Positions 1 to 8,223 of a stretch of 39,321 nt of DNA are shown in pieces. The stretch is from Thalassiosira profunda (taxonomy: Eukaryota > Bacillariophyta > Thalassiosirophyceae > Thalassiosirales > Thalassiosiraceae), in assembly GCA_036939355.1 (NCBI GenBank), contig JALLAP010000060.1, forward strand, positions 1 to 39,321, given 5' to 3'. Position 1 is the stretch's first letter, and every line of letters begins with the position of its first letter. A program made the translations under genes and the position numbers. Under the pieces are notes generated by a model. The model saw only the letters and a list, made by a program, of their open reading frames with translations, did not search any database and was not told the DNA's origin.

Positions 1-1109
1 CAGCCTTTTGACTGCCGTGCTTGATCCTCCCCGATACAATCATCGTCGACTCTTTCCGTAGCCTTTTCATTGCATTGGATGCCATCATCGCACCTTGCCT
101 GGACCGCCCGTAAAAGAAGATGACTTCTACATCATTTCCGGCTTCATCAGTGCAGGTGACGCTGTTTTGCTTTGCTCGATCAGACACAGCGAGTTTGAAC
201 GTCCCCACCTCTCCATCAGGCACATTGTAAATGCTTTGCTGCAACTGCGCCCGATCGATGAAGGATCGAGGGAAATGGAACAGCAAATCGCGCAGAGTGT
301 AGATCCCAAGTTTGTTGAAAGCAGATTGCGTCTTTGGCCCGATGCCTGACAGTTGTGTCACGGGTTGCTCGAGTTTGGCTAGACTGGACAGATATTGGTC
401 GACACATGCCCTGTCGACTCTGTCAACTTGCGTATCTTTGCCCTTATTTCCCCGCATCTCACTTGCAACGTTGCCTTGCCTTTCGGCACTGGGTTGTTGC
501 GTTTCTATCTGTTGTTGCATGTGATTTGTTGTTTCACCTAGCACTTCCTCTGCAGGGGGTGTCACCGCCGGCTTCGGTCGGTCATTGCTTTTTGTTACAC
601 CTCCATTCGCAGTAGGAGCGGACGGCGCACGTTCCTTCATGTTGTTTCTGTGCGAATACAACGGAATCAGAGGGTTCACCATTTGCAAATGAAGCAGTAA
701 ATGTGTTATTTTCTCACCTCAACACCGCCATCACATAAGAACTTGGATTGCTGATCTTCTCCGTGCCATTCGTTTCGCGCCTCCTCTTCTGAATTGTATA
801 CGCTTTCAAAGCGTCATTTGCAATCGGAGGGGGGCAACTGCTTAGTGCACGCAAGCAGCTCTCATTGAGCTCATTTGCAGAAATGCAGTTGCGGATTAGT
901 ATGGGTTGCAATTCACTCAATTGCATCGCCTCTCCGACGCTGGACTGATCGTCATTCGACGCCAAAGGGAGAGAGCTGAGCAATCTTATTGAGTTGATGT
1001 GATGGTGCACGTGCCGGCGACCCCCCTGACGGCAATTCGAGAAGGCGCCGGTGCGTTGCAGCAGCGAGAGCAACATCATGAAACCTGCTCGACGTCGACG
1101 CGAAGCCAT
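1..1109 (-). CDS. recG: RecG-type DNA helicase, organelle-targeted, partial (C-terminal part outside window)
   Basis: Two exons, 1109-718 and 647-1, joined by a 70-nt intron (717-648, GTGAGA...CGCACAG). The joined frame is open to the window edge, so about 346 N-terminal residues are visible and the helicase motor is missing. After a low-complexity linker the protein shows the helix-hairpin-helix of the RecG wedge (LSGIGPKTQSAFNKLGIYTL, then RDLLFHFPRSFIDR) and the start of the OB fold. RecG remodels stalled forks and D-loops; in plants a RecG homologue serves organelle genomes. The chosen ATG at 1109 gives MASRRRR, a short hydrophobic stretch, then TGAFSN, resembling the A-F cleavage motif of secondary plastids, followed by Arg/His/Ser-rich sequence. 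The upstream open frame to 1244 has no ATG. Family assignment is firm; plastid rather than mitochondrial targeting is inference. Confidence 0.8.
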
Positions 1110-1351
1110 TCTCCGCGCAATGCACTGCCTGCCGCCCAGGGAGGGCCGCGGAGGACGCCGCACCACCCGGTGGTGCACTTCGAGCGCCGACGGATTTGTG
1201 TCGGCGATTTTTGGGCTGAGAAAAAATGGCGGGAGCGAGGGCACTTGGTCCTTCCCTCTCCCCCTGTTGACGAAAACACGCCGGCCGAAGAGAGAAGAAG
1301 AAAACGAGGGGGCACGAGTCCAACAGAGGTGATGATAGACGCCGTTAAATG

Positions 1352-2575
1352 TTATCGCTTGCCCTTCCAGAGCTTATGCTCCCGAAATCGTTCTTTCTTC
1401 GCGTCGTGGCCGACGATGTAGTTGTTGTGCACAACAATTGTGTTCCTCTTCTTTTGCCTTTCCGTTTCTTTCCCTTCCATCACCCACTCGTCAAAGTACA
1501 ACCTGCCCGGAGGAAACGCAGTTTCGTCCAAGCCACCGTGGCGGACCTTTGGCAAGTCATCTGACCGCAGCAGCGTATTGAAGATGGGTTGGTTCAGTTG
1601 TGGAGAGGATATCAGTTCCTTTTCCCACTGCGACAAGAATGCAACGCTGGCGGGCGTTTGTGCAATCACCAGCAACCCTGTGCAGTAATACGTGTCAATC
1701 TCCATGTATTCGTGGTCGTCAACAGCAGCGAGGATGTCAAGATCGGTGCGTTGTTGCGTTTGGGTGGCGTTGTTGTTGGAACCGAACATTTCTCTCCGCC
1801 AGTACGGAAACGGATCCTTCAGCCATACCGTGTCCACATCAGAGTATACAATGTTCATATCCTTCCCCGTGGCCGTTGCTGTTTCACTCTCTGCACCTGA
1901 CTTATTTGACGTACTTTTGGCTTCGAGGCTGCATATCAAATTGAGCAGATGGGTTGCCCTTGTCGACACAAGCGATTTGTACGCTTGGCTGTCGTAATCT
2001 TCTGCTCTATCAGTGGCCGAATCACCAGATGATTTGTACCCCGGAAGTATGACTGTGGATTTCCGATTCAACTTCTTCAGCCTTTTGTGAATTGCCTCAT
2101 CCTCCGCAACAATGATCAGCAGGGGACTCTCCGATTTGCCCTCCACCCTTTCCTTGAAATAACCCAGCCAATTGAGAAAGAAATCACTGAATCCGTTGTT
2201 CACTGTGAGGACCACCGCAAACGAGTATTTCTCTCCTGCTGAAGACCCAAAATGTTGGTCGAGGTCGCCTTTCCATTTACTCTTCTCCCGCGCCGAGCAC
2301 ACATCCTCAATGCTCGGCGTCGGCGCCGTGCCCACCGCCCGCGTGTACGGCACGTATTTTTTGCCCCGAAAGTCGATCTGCGATAACACAATCGTAATGG
2401 ACATCAGCCCGTTCCCGACGATGATGGCGACGAGCACGACGGTCGCCCGGACGGCGAAGTTGAAGGAGTGGCTGCGCGACCAGGCACTGACTTTGGAGGT
2501 GCGGATGCCCAGCTTGTGCGCCTTCCGCAGCGAGGCCGGGGTTCTCGCGCCCCTCCCGTTGCGGAAGGCCGACAT
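1352..2575 (-). CDS. GT77-like (Nucleotid_trans) type II membrane glycosyltransferase
   Basis: Single exon, 407 aa. The frame is open upstream to about 2716 but only through a TTG; the first ATG is at 2575 (MSAFRNGRG). A basic N-terminus is followed by one membrane helix at about residues 41-64, giving a Golgi-type type II topology. The luminal part has a DxD sugar-nucleotide/metal site in NIVYSDVDTVWLKDPF (DVD at 246-248), then ILAAVDDHEYMEIDTYYCTG, an IFNTLL segment, and a C-terminal VVHNNYIVGHDAKKERFREH block. This layout is that of the Nucleotid_trans domain of GT77 enzymes, which transfer xylose, arabinose or galactose to cell-wall glycans or glycoproteins. The sugar and acceptor cannot be read from sequence. 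It is followed in the same orientation by the recG gene (242 bp gap) and is divergent from another transferase-like gene at 2954. Confidence 0.75.
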   Translation of the reverse strand: MSAFRNGRGARTPASLRKAHKLGIRTSKVSAWSRSHSFNFAVRATVVLVAIIVGNGLMSITIVLSQIDFRGKKYVPYTRAVGTAPTPSIEDVCSAREKSKWKGDLDQHFGSSAGEKYSFAVVLTVNNGFSDFFLNWLGYFKERVEGKSESPLLIIVAEDEAIHKRLKKLNRKSTVILPGYKSSGDSATDRAEDYDSQAYKSLVSTRATHLLNLICSLEAKSTSNKSGAESETATATGKDMNIVYSDVDTVWLKDPFPYWRREMFGSNNNATQTQQRTDLDILAAVDDHEYMEIDTYYCTGLLVIAQTPASVAFLSQWEKELISSPQLNQPIFNTLLRSDDLPKVRHGGLDETAFPPGRLYFDEWVMEGKETERQKKRNTIVVHNNYIVGHDAKKERFREHKLWKGKR

Positions 2576-2953
2576 TGCAACCGGCGGATGGCGGCAGCCG
2601 CGGGCTGGGTGGAGGGCGTGGGAGAGCCGCCGCGGCGAGGCAGTTCCGCGCTTTGGTGGAGGCGAGGAAGTGGCGGCAAGTGGCAGCCGGCACCACCACT
2701 TATCTCTAGTGCACAACGTTTATCTTCAGCGCAGGCTGTGATGGACTCTGAAATGTTCACGTAGGCACTAAACATTCACCTCACCTTGCCAGACTTGCAA
2801 CTTGCCAAATAATGCCGCTGTCATGAACATAACGGTGGACCACCGCCCAACACCGCCGTAGCTGCCGCAACGGCACCTGTTTATCTCGCCGGCCACCTCT
2901 GGTAGCTGTGGCGACGTTCCGGGCCGAACATTGAAGCACATATCATCTCGGCG
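2576..2953. promoter_or_regulatory. Bidirectional promoter region, two glycosyltransferase-like genes
   Basis: This 378-bp gap lies between the ATG at 2575 (minus) and the ATG at 2954 (plus). No additional gene is supported: open frames entering it lack an ATG. It contains two TTGCAA hexamers, one touching the minus-strand start codon and one at 2795-2800. Control of both flanking genes from this gap is inferred from the head-to-head arrangement. Confidence 0.5.
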
Positions 2954-4518
2954 ATGCCAGATGAGGCATCAGACGCGCGGTCCCCCGAGGGCGAGCGGGC
3001 GCCACCCCGCGCGCTGTCCGACACGCACGGGGAGTCCAGCCACAGCGCCGACGATGCCGCCCGCCCGCCGCCCCCAAAGACCCTCGTGGTCTACTCCGGC
3101 CCGACGTCGATGGACCGCCTCCAGGACAAAAATGGCATGTACATTGACAACATGGATTACTTCCTCGAGCACGGAATCAATTGCTACGACGACGCCCCCG
3201 ACGCCAACGACGACGAGGAGGCGGAGCCCGTCATTGTAAATTATGCATTTGTGCTGACCCAGGAGGTGGCCGATTATTATACCGCGCCGAACGGACCGCT
3301 AACAAAGAAAATGCAGGAGTGCAAGGGGGTGGACAAGAAGGTCGAAAGCGGGGAGAGCCCGTTCATCAAAGTGTTGACGCGGCAGGACCGGTGCTACGAC
3401 ATGGAGTCGATACGCACGGTGGTCACAAAGATGAACGTGCAGGCTTTATACGACAATTTGCTCTTCGTCAATTGCGGTTTGGTCGGGCCCAAGTTTGGGC
3501 CGGGGTCGCCCGAGCTCATCCCCTCGTCGGCCACGAAGGGGAGCGCCAAGCAAAAGATGGTGCCCTATTCCCATTGGAGTCAAATCTACACGTCCCGATT
3601 GACGGACTCGATCAAAATGGTGGGGCATTCGATCAATACCCACTTTCACACGTGAGTGCAATCACTGGATACTTGCAATATGTGCATTTGCGCCTGATCT
3701 CTGACGCAATCACTAATTATGCCTGCAGATTCTTCCCCCACGTGCAGAGCTTTTTGTATGCGGTTCGCACGGATACGGTACCAATACTTCTTTCGTCGGG
3801 GGCCATTTACGATTGCGGTCTGAGCCAGGAAGAGCTGGGGAAGAATGCCGAGAAGCGATTCGAGCTCATCAATCGGTACGAGGTGGGGATGAGCACGCAG
3901 CTGCTCAAGAAGGGGTACAAAATCGCCACGGCATTCGTGAACCGATACGGATTTGGCAAATCGCTGGTGTACGACAAGGACAGCATTTGGGGGACCGAAA
4001 TCGACGACACCATCAGCGACGTCTGGTACGAGGACGGCATACGAAATCTGACCGCGACCATGTCGAAGCCCTATCCCACGTGGTGGAACCTCGAGGGAAA
4101 GTCCGGCCTGCGGAGCCCCAATGAGGACACGTTCGAGTATCACAAGTGGGACATATTGCCGTGGGATTACTTCATTTTCTTCAAAGTGTCGCGCCTCGTT
4201 CCGGAGGACGTGCAGAAGGAAATGGGCTACAGCCCTGAGGAGCTGAAACGGAGCAATGTCCCTGTCATACCGAACGATCCGCGGAAGTCGCCGAGCGAGT
4301 ACTGGCTGAAGAAGACGGGAGTCTACGTGGAAAAGAGAACTCTGTTCTTTCAATCCATCTGGATGATGGCCCCGGTGCTCCTGTTGTGCGTTGGACTGTG
4401 CGCGCGGGTGATGCGGACGCGGATCAAGCTGCTCTTGCGGCCGCTGTCGCCGCGTGGCAGGATAGGGCCGCTGATGCTCAAAAGAAAGCTCAGCCATTTG
4501 CACCTTCACAAAAGATAG
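2954..4518 (+). CDS. RgpF/glycosyltransferase-like membrane protein
   Basis: Two exons, 2954-3651 and 3729-4518, with a 77-nt intron (GTGAGTGC...ATGCCTGCAG). Splicing joins NTHFHT to FFPHVQSFLYAVRTD in frame; total 495 aa. An acidic, Pro-rich N-terminus precedes a globular domain with YFLEHGIN, DNLLFVNCGLVGPKFG, a SHWSQIYTSRLTDSIKMVG block, PHVQSFLYAVRTD and a SSGAIYDCG/YEVGMSTQLL segment. This order resembles eukaryotic proteins related to bacterial rhamnan-synthesis transferases (RgpF superfamily), where a conserved N(S/C)xxxGP motif precedes a H-V-Q-S motif. A hydrophobic segment near residues 439-460 (IWMMAPVLLLCVGLCARV) then a basic tail suggests a C-terminal membrane anchor. Assignment is by motif memory only and the substrate is unknown. 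The ATG at 2954 is the first in frame. Confidence 0.6.
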
Positions 4519-4603
4519 CTAGCTGTTGCCTTTTACATCTGCGTTTGCTGCAACAAATCCCGTTCGCAAGCATATGCTCGCATTTGCAAACAGACATCAC
4601 TCC

Positions 4604-5248
4604 TCACTGCATTGCCCCAACCTCAACATCCTTCAAGGCCCCAACTTCCTTCAGTTTGTCCCTCAACGTTCCCTTGAATGCCATCTCCACAAGTCCTGGG
4701 CTCTCTTCTCCAACTCCGCCGTCATATCCCCCAACGTGTTTGCCCCCCATGAAGATGCACGGCACAGACGACCTACCGACCATTTTCCCCAACTCCGCTC
4801 TCACTTTATTTCCCTCCGACCACGGATCATCCAGGCGCACAATCTTGTAGGAAGCCCCCGCAATGTCCAAGTATTTGATGGCCTGCTTACAGGAAGGAGA
4901 AGCCTCCCAGGTAAACATGACACAGGGCGCCGAGTCGATATCCTCCTGGATCTTTTGCTGCACTTCGGCCGCATCGTACTCCCCCGCAATCACCGACGCC
5001 ATGTTTTGCTTGAAGCCATATCCTGCACCCCTCGAATCCTGGAAGATATCATACCGCTTCTTCACAGTATCGACGAAGGAATCATCGTCGGTGGCGGAGA
5101 GGGTCAGCAGGGAGGTCGCCGATGGCGTGACTACGCGGACCGACCGCACCGCCGGGGCGAACGCATCACAGACGATTGAGAGGTTGACGATGCAGAAGAG
5201 CAAGGCGGCCATCGAGGCCGTCGAGGCGGAGCGCAGGAGCACCATCAT
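4604..5248 (-). CDS. Plastid-targeted glutaredoxin-fold protein lacking the nucleophilic Cys
   Basis: Single exon, 214 aa. The N-terminus is a clear signal peptide ending in SIVCDAFAPAV, the A-F-A-P cleavage motif used for import into secondary red plastids, followed by a Ser/Thr/Arg-rich transit stretch. After an amphipathic region the glutaredoxin fold starts at about residue 107: VMFTWEASPSCKQAIKYL (active site), SVPCIFMGGKHVGGYDG with the cis-proline (163) and glutathione-binding GG. Glutaredoxins reduce glutathione mixed disulfides or bind Fe-S clusters through the first Cys of CPYC/CGFS. Here that position is Ser117, leaving only the distal Cys120, so ordinary catalysis or cluster binding is doubtful. 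Either of two adjacent ATGs (5248, 5245) may start it. It converges on the gene ending at 4518 and diverges from the one starting at 5457. Confidence 0.8.
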   Translation of the reverse strand: MMVLLRSASTASMAALLFCIVNLSIVCDAFAPAVRSVRVVTPSATSLLTLSATDDDSFVDTVKKRYDIFQDSRGAGYGFKQNMASVIAGEYDAAEVQQKIQEDIDSAPCVMFTWEASPSCKQAIKYLDIAGASYKIVRLDDPWSEGNKVRAELGKMVGRSSVPCIFMGGKHVGGYDGGVGEESPGLVEMAFKGTLRDKLKEVGALKDVEVGAMQ

Positions 5249-5456
5249 CGTTGGTGCATGTAGCGAGTGTGAGGAAGAGTGAGCAGGAAGGCGAAGTTGG
5301 ATAAAGGGTGGAGGGAGGAGAGGGAGCGACCGACATACACATCACACCTGCTCTTGGTCCCGTCGTGCACTTCACGACTGCTCTCGCTCTTGCTTCCTCT
5401 TGCAGCGCACGGATGAGTTCGCTTTGCTCAACTTTGCTCATAAAATCGACGACGAA
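5249..5456. promoter_or_regulatory. Bidirectional promoter and leader with a short uORF
   Basis: This 208-bp gap separates the plastid glutaredoxin-like start (5248, minus) and the ATG at 5457 (plus). A pyrimidine-rich run ending in CTTGCAG at 5405 looks like a 3' splice site, so the plus gene may have an untranslated 5' exon here. An ATG at 5413 opens a 15-codon uORF whose TGA (5458-5460) overlaps the main ATG. Confidence 0.45.
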
Positions 5457-5977
5457 ATGACGGACATCCAACTCAACGCAATGACAGCCAAAGACTACTC
5501 GTTCGAGCCTGTGGGTACGGTGGATCCTGCTAGCGCGCCGCCTGTGGTGGAAGCAGTGCCCGCGACGCCCGGGACTCTTCACACGGAAGAGGAGGAGGAT
5601 CCAAGTGATACAGCCATCATGGTGGGATGCGGCCTCATGGGCTGGTTCGTAGGGTGAGTAATAACTGTGTGGCGGACAATATTCGCAGCTTCCTCTGCAT
5701 AAAACTGACAGTAACCTCCTACAATTGCATCAGAGGACCGTTCCTTGCAATAATTGCGGCCCTCGGTGGCAAGTACGCCGCTGACAAAAACCAGGGCCCA
5801 ATTTGCGACTCTACAAAGGCCGTGGGCAGAATTGCGGCGTCGGCTGGCAGGAAGGCCAAGGAAGAGCGCCTCTTTTGCAAGATCAAGGCGGCGATCCGTT
5901 CGCTCTTCGGGAAGAGGAGAAATTGCCACTGCGAGAACTGTGAGCCTCCCAGCCAGGGCAATGCGTCCAAGTTCTGA
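5457..5977 (+). CDS. Small Gly-rich membrane protein, uncharacterised algal family
   Basis: Two exons, 5457-5653 and 5734-5977, with an 80-nt intron (GTGAGTA...TGCATCAG); 146 aa. The splice falls inside the hydrophobic segment, joining IMVGCGLMGWFVG to GPFLAIIAALGGKYAADK. The N-terminal 55 residues are acidic and Pro/Val-rich. One Gly-rich hydrophobic hairpin (about 58-82) follows, then a basic helix with KAVGRIAASAGRKAKEE and a Cys-rich tail (NCHCENCE). I recall similar short proteins (glycine-rich GGP..A.IG..G.AYA segment, then G..A......A) in other phytoplankton, without known function. The frame is open upstream to 5400 but lacks an ATG; the ATG at 5457 has a purine at -3. A role at a membrane is all that can be inferred. 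Confidence 0.75.
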
Positions 5978-6126
5978 GCAGTGAATTGTATTGTATGCAT
6001 CCACGTGAACGATAATGTTGTGTAAAGATAGGCCACGTTTTGTACTCTGCTGGCCAATCCAAAGTAGATGCGATGCACGTCGCATAAGGATAGCGACAAT
6101 GTTCCCGCGGCATCCGGCTTGGTTCA

Positions 6127-7977
6127 TCAAAAGGTGTTATCACCACACTGACTCGATGGCGACGAGAGAGCGCGCTCCAAGCCCAGCTCCTTCATTTTCG
6201 ACAGCCTCGACAGCCTGACTCCTCTTCTATTGCCCGAATCTGAATCATTATAACTCGAGCCCATACCACCAGCGGCCTTCGCGTTTATCCGGAAGGCAGC
6301 GTTGGACCCAAAGGTGCGCTTGTATGAAAACGGGCTGGCCTCCTCCGATAGACTTGTCGATGGCACTTCGTCCAAAAGAGATTCCTCCAACGTCACCATT
6401 GTGGCCGTGAGACACGTGCCATGCTGTTCCTTCGGCGCCACCACCTCGATGCCCTCGTCGGCGATTTCTATGCTCAGAGAGCGTTCCGGCTCCTCCGGGA
6501 AGAGGCATTTCTCGCGCAACACAGAGCGCTGCGATTCGTCCAACTGCACGCTCTCGTCGAACGGCATGGCCAAAGTGGCGTGCTTCTCGTCGAACGGCAT
6601 GGGCGTTGGAGACTTGAGCTTTCCTTTGCCAGCAGAGTTGCAGATTGGAGAAATGCCGAGAGATTGGAGATTGGACGCATTTCGCTTCGCTGGGCATTTG
6701 GGCGCAAGGTCGACGCTTGGGGTCGACGCATTCGCTAGCGCAAGGCCCTCAACGAAATTCATGTGGTCGCCAAAACTCCAGCTGACATTGTGTTGTTGCA
6801 TCGGGCTGGCGATGGATTCAAGTTCGTCCAGGTAGTTGGCGTTGCTCTCGCCATTGGATTGCACACGAGTTGGAGTGACGTCCAAACCCTCTAATCCGTT
6901 TGGTTTGTTCTCCAGACTTCTGCTTTGTGCCTTTTGTTGTCTGGCTGGACTGGCTTTGGAAGCAAACGACGTGTCAGCCGCAAAAGATACCATCGGGCTC
7001 TTTTCTTGACTGTCCTCAGGAGATATCGACGCCTCCTCCTTCAAGAACGAGGGCTGCTCTTCAAAGTCTCGATTGAACCTCAGTGCCGCCTGGAACATAT
7101 TCGCAAAGCCGCTGCCGGCCGAGATGCCGCTGACATTCGTCGACCGTTCCGGAGAATTGTCGATGGAACTGCTCGAGTCGTCGCACGCCTGGCCGCGAAA
7201 GCCCGTCACCATCCCGGCCTTCTCGCCGCCCCCGCCCAGTTGGCGCCGCGCCTTCTCGGGCGTGGCCAACTTCTCCACGGCTGACTTGTCGAAGAAGGAG
7301 TCGCCCGAGTCGTCGTCGCTGCTTTGATCGGGCGACGGGGTGTGATACCCCGCTTTCCTCGCTGACCCAATGGCCGTCGACGAAAAGGAGACGTTGGACA
7401 CCGCATCGTCCATGATGCGGTCCCACTCGTCGCCCTCCTGCGGCCGCGCACCTCGTTTGCCGGGGCTGACATTTCCCAGCTCGTAGCGGACGCCTGGCCC
7501 GTCGATGCCATATTTTTGCACATGATATGTGTGCTGCGCCATCTCGGCGCGGCCGCCGATCGACATGTCCACGCTAAAGTTGAGCTCATTCTGGGCGTTG
7601 AAACTGTGATCCAGCGAGATGGCCGAGGTGTTGGCCGCGTCGAATGGCGGCGGGGAGCGGCTGGGCGACCTCTTAGGAGAGCTCCGCGGCCCCGCGTCCG
7701 GCGGCCCCGTCGCGAGCCAGTCGGCGGGCAGCGGCGGGAAGTTGACGCGCTCTTTCGACTTGAAGGGGTTCGTCCGCCGCGGCGGCGGCTTGGGTGAGGC
7801 GGCGGGGCTCCTCCGCGCGGGAGGCCGCGGCGGGGACCGACGGGGAGGGCTCTTCATCGTGATTTGTGGCATCGTTGCCTCGCCGTTTGCGGCTCCGACT
7901 TGCGACTGCTTTATTATTTTTTGAAAGGTAGGGAGCTCTTTCTCGACCTCTTCACTTGAAATTGACGGGTGAACCAT
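6127..7977 (-). CDS. Ser/Pro-rich, probably phosphorylated protein of unknown function
   Basis: Single exon. From the ATG at 7977 (MVHPSISSEEVEKEL) it is 616 aa; the frame also runs up to an ATG at 8118, which would add 47 residues with a hydrophobic start (MWCFCVALFGCWLL). I prefer 7977 because the added stretch covers a non-frame-preserving DNA duplication (see that entry). I do not recognise a domain. The N-terminal quarter is basic and Pro-rich with many S-P sites (KSPPRRSPPRPPARRSP); the middle is Ser/Asp-rich and disordered in appearance with further S/T-P sites; near the C-terminus an 11-residue unit containing MPFDE occurs twice in tandem. The many proline-directed sites suggest CDK/MAPK regulation or a cytoskeletal or nuclear scaffold, but this is inference. 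It is divergent from the SET-like gene and converges on the gene ending at 5977. Confidence 0.65.
   Translation of the reverse strand: MVHPSISSEEVEKELPTFQKIIKQSQVGAANGEATMPQITMKSPPRRSPPRPPARRSPAASPKPPPRRTNPFKSKERVNFPPLPADWLATGPPDAGPRSSPKRSPSRSPPPFDAANTSAISLDHSFNAQNELNFSVDMSIGGRAEMAQHTYHVQKYGIDGPGVRYELGNVSPGKRGARPQEGDEWDRIMDDAVSNVSFSSTAIGSARKAGYHTPSPDQSSDDDSGDSFFDKSAVEKLATPEKARRQLGGGGEKAGMVTGFRGQACDDSSSSIDNSPERSTNVSGISAGSGFANMFQAALRFNRDFEEQPSFLKEEASISPEDSQEKSPMVSFAADTSFASKASPARQQKAQSRSLENKPNGLEGLDVTPTRVQSNGESNANYLDELESIASPMQQHNVSWSFGDHMNFVEGLALANASTPSVDLAPKCPAKRNASNLQSLGISPICNSAGKGKLKSPTPMPFDEKHATLAMPFDESVQLDESQRSVLREKCLFPEEPERSLSIEIADEGIEVVAPKEQHGTCLTATMVTLEESLLDEVPSTSLSEEASPFSYKRTFGSNAAFRINAKAAGGMGSSYNDSDSGNRRGVRLSRLSKMKELGLERALSSPSSQCGDNTF
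6552..6602. repeat. 18-bp direct repeat, 33-bp period, inside a coding region
   Basis: The same 18 bases (TCTCGTCGAACGGCATGG) occur at 6552-6569 and 6585-6602. The 33-bp period keeps frame and encodes, on the minus strand, two copies of MPFDE in an 11-residue spacing. The identical codons suggest a recent internal duplication. Confidence 0.85.
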
Positions 7978-8067
7978 CTGGCCCGCTTTGCAACGGTCAC
8001 TTCTGTGCATGTTTGTCACGTAAATACGGACGGGCAACGCGGGTAAACCATCTGGCCCGCTTTGCAA
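7966..8067. repeat. 28-bp direct repeat in a bidirectional promoter, each copy with a minus-strand ATG
   Basis: Positions 7966-7993 and 8040-8067 are the same 28 bases apart from one substitution (core AACCATCTGGCCCGCTTTGC). The offset is 74 bp, not a multiple of three. On the minus strand each copy contains CAGATGGTT. The downstream ATG (7977) opens the 616-aa gene; the upstream one (8051) opens an 11-codon frame ending in TGA. The duplication therefore appears to have copied the start-codon context. Confidence 0.85.
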
Positions 8068-8223
8068 GCTGGAAGCCAACAGCCAACAGCCAAACAAAGC
8101 AACGCAGAAACACCACATTATTTACAAACGAGCGGCGCTGGCGTCCCCCCCCCCGCCCGCGGCTGACGACCCCATCACAGTGTGGAGGTCCAGCTCCAAG
8201 AGGCTGCCAAACGAGCTGCAAAA
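7978..8223. promoter_or_regulatory. Bidirectional promoter, Ser/Pro-rich gene and SET-like gene
   Basis: This gap between the minus-strand ATG at 7977 and the plus-strand ATG at 8224 holds the 28-bp direct repeat, a short minus-strand uORF from 8051, and a run of ten C at 8145-8154. If the alternative minus start at 8118 is used, the gap shrinks to 105 bp. Shared control of the two genes is inferred from arrangement only. Confidence 0.45.

Noticed and set aside
2576..2716. Longer N-terminus of the GT77-like protein
   Set aside because: It begins with TTG; the first ATG is at 2575.
3181..3728. Alternative frame upstream of exon 2 in the transferase-like gene
   Set aside because: It is a shadow frame; a canonical intron joins the conserved exon 1 frame to exon 2.
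5400..5456. Coding exon upstream of the ATG at 5457
   Set aside because: The frame is open but no ATG or upstream exon could be found; a splice acceptor at 5405 would more likely join a non-coding leader.
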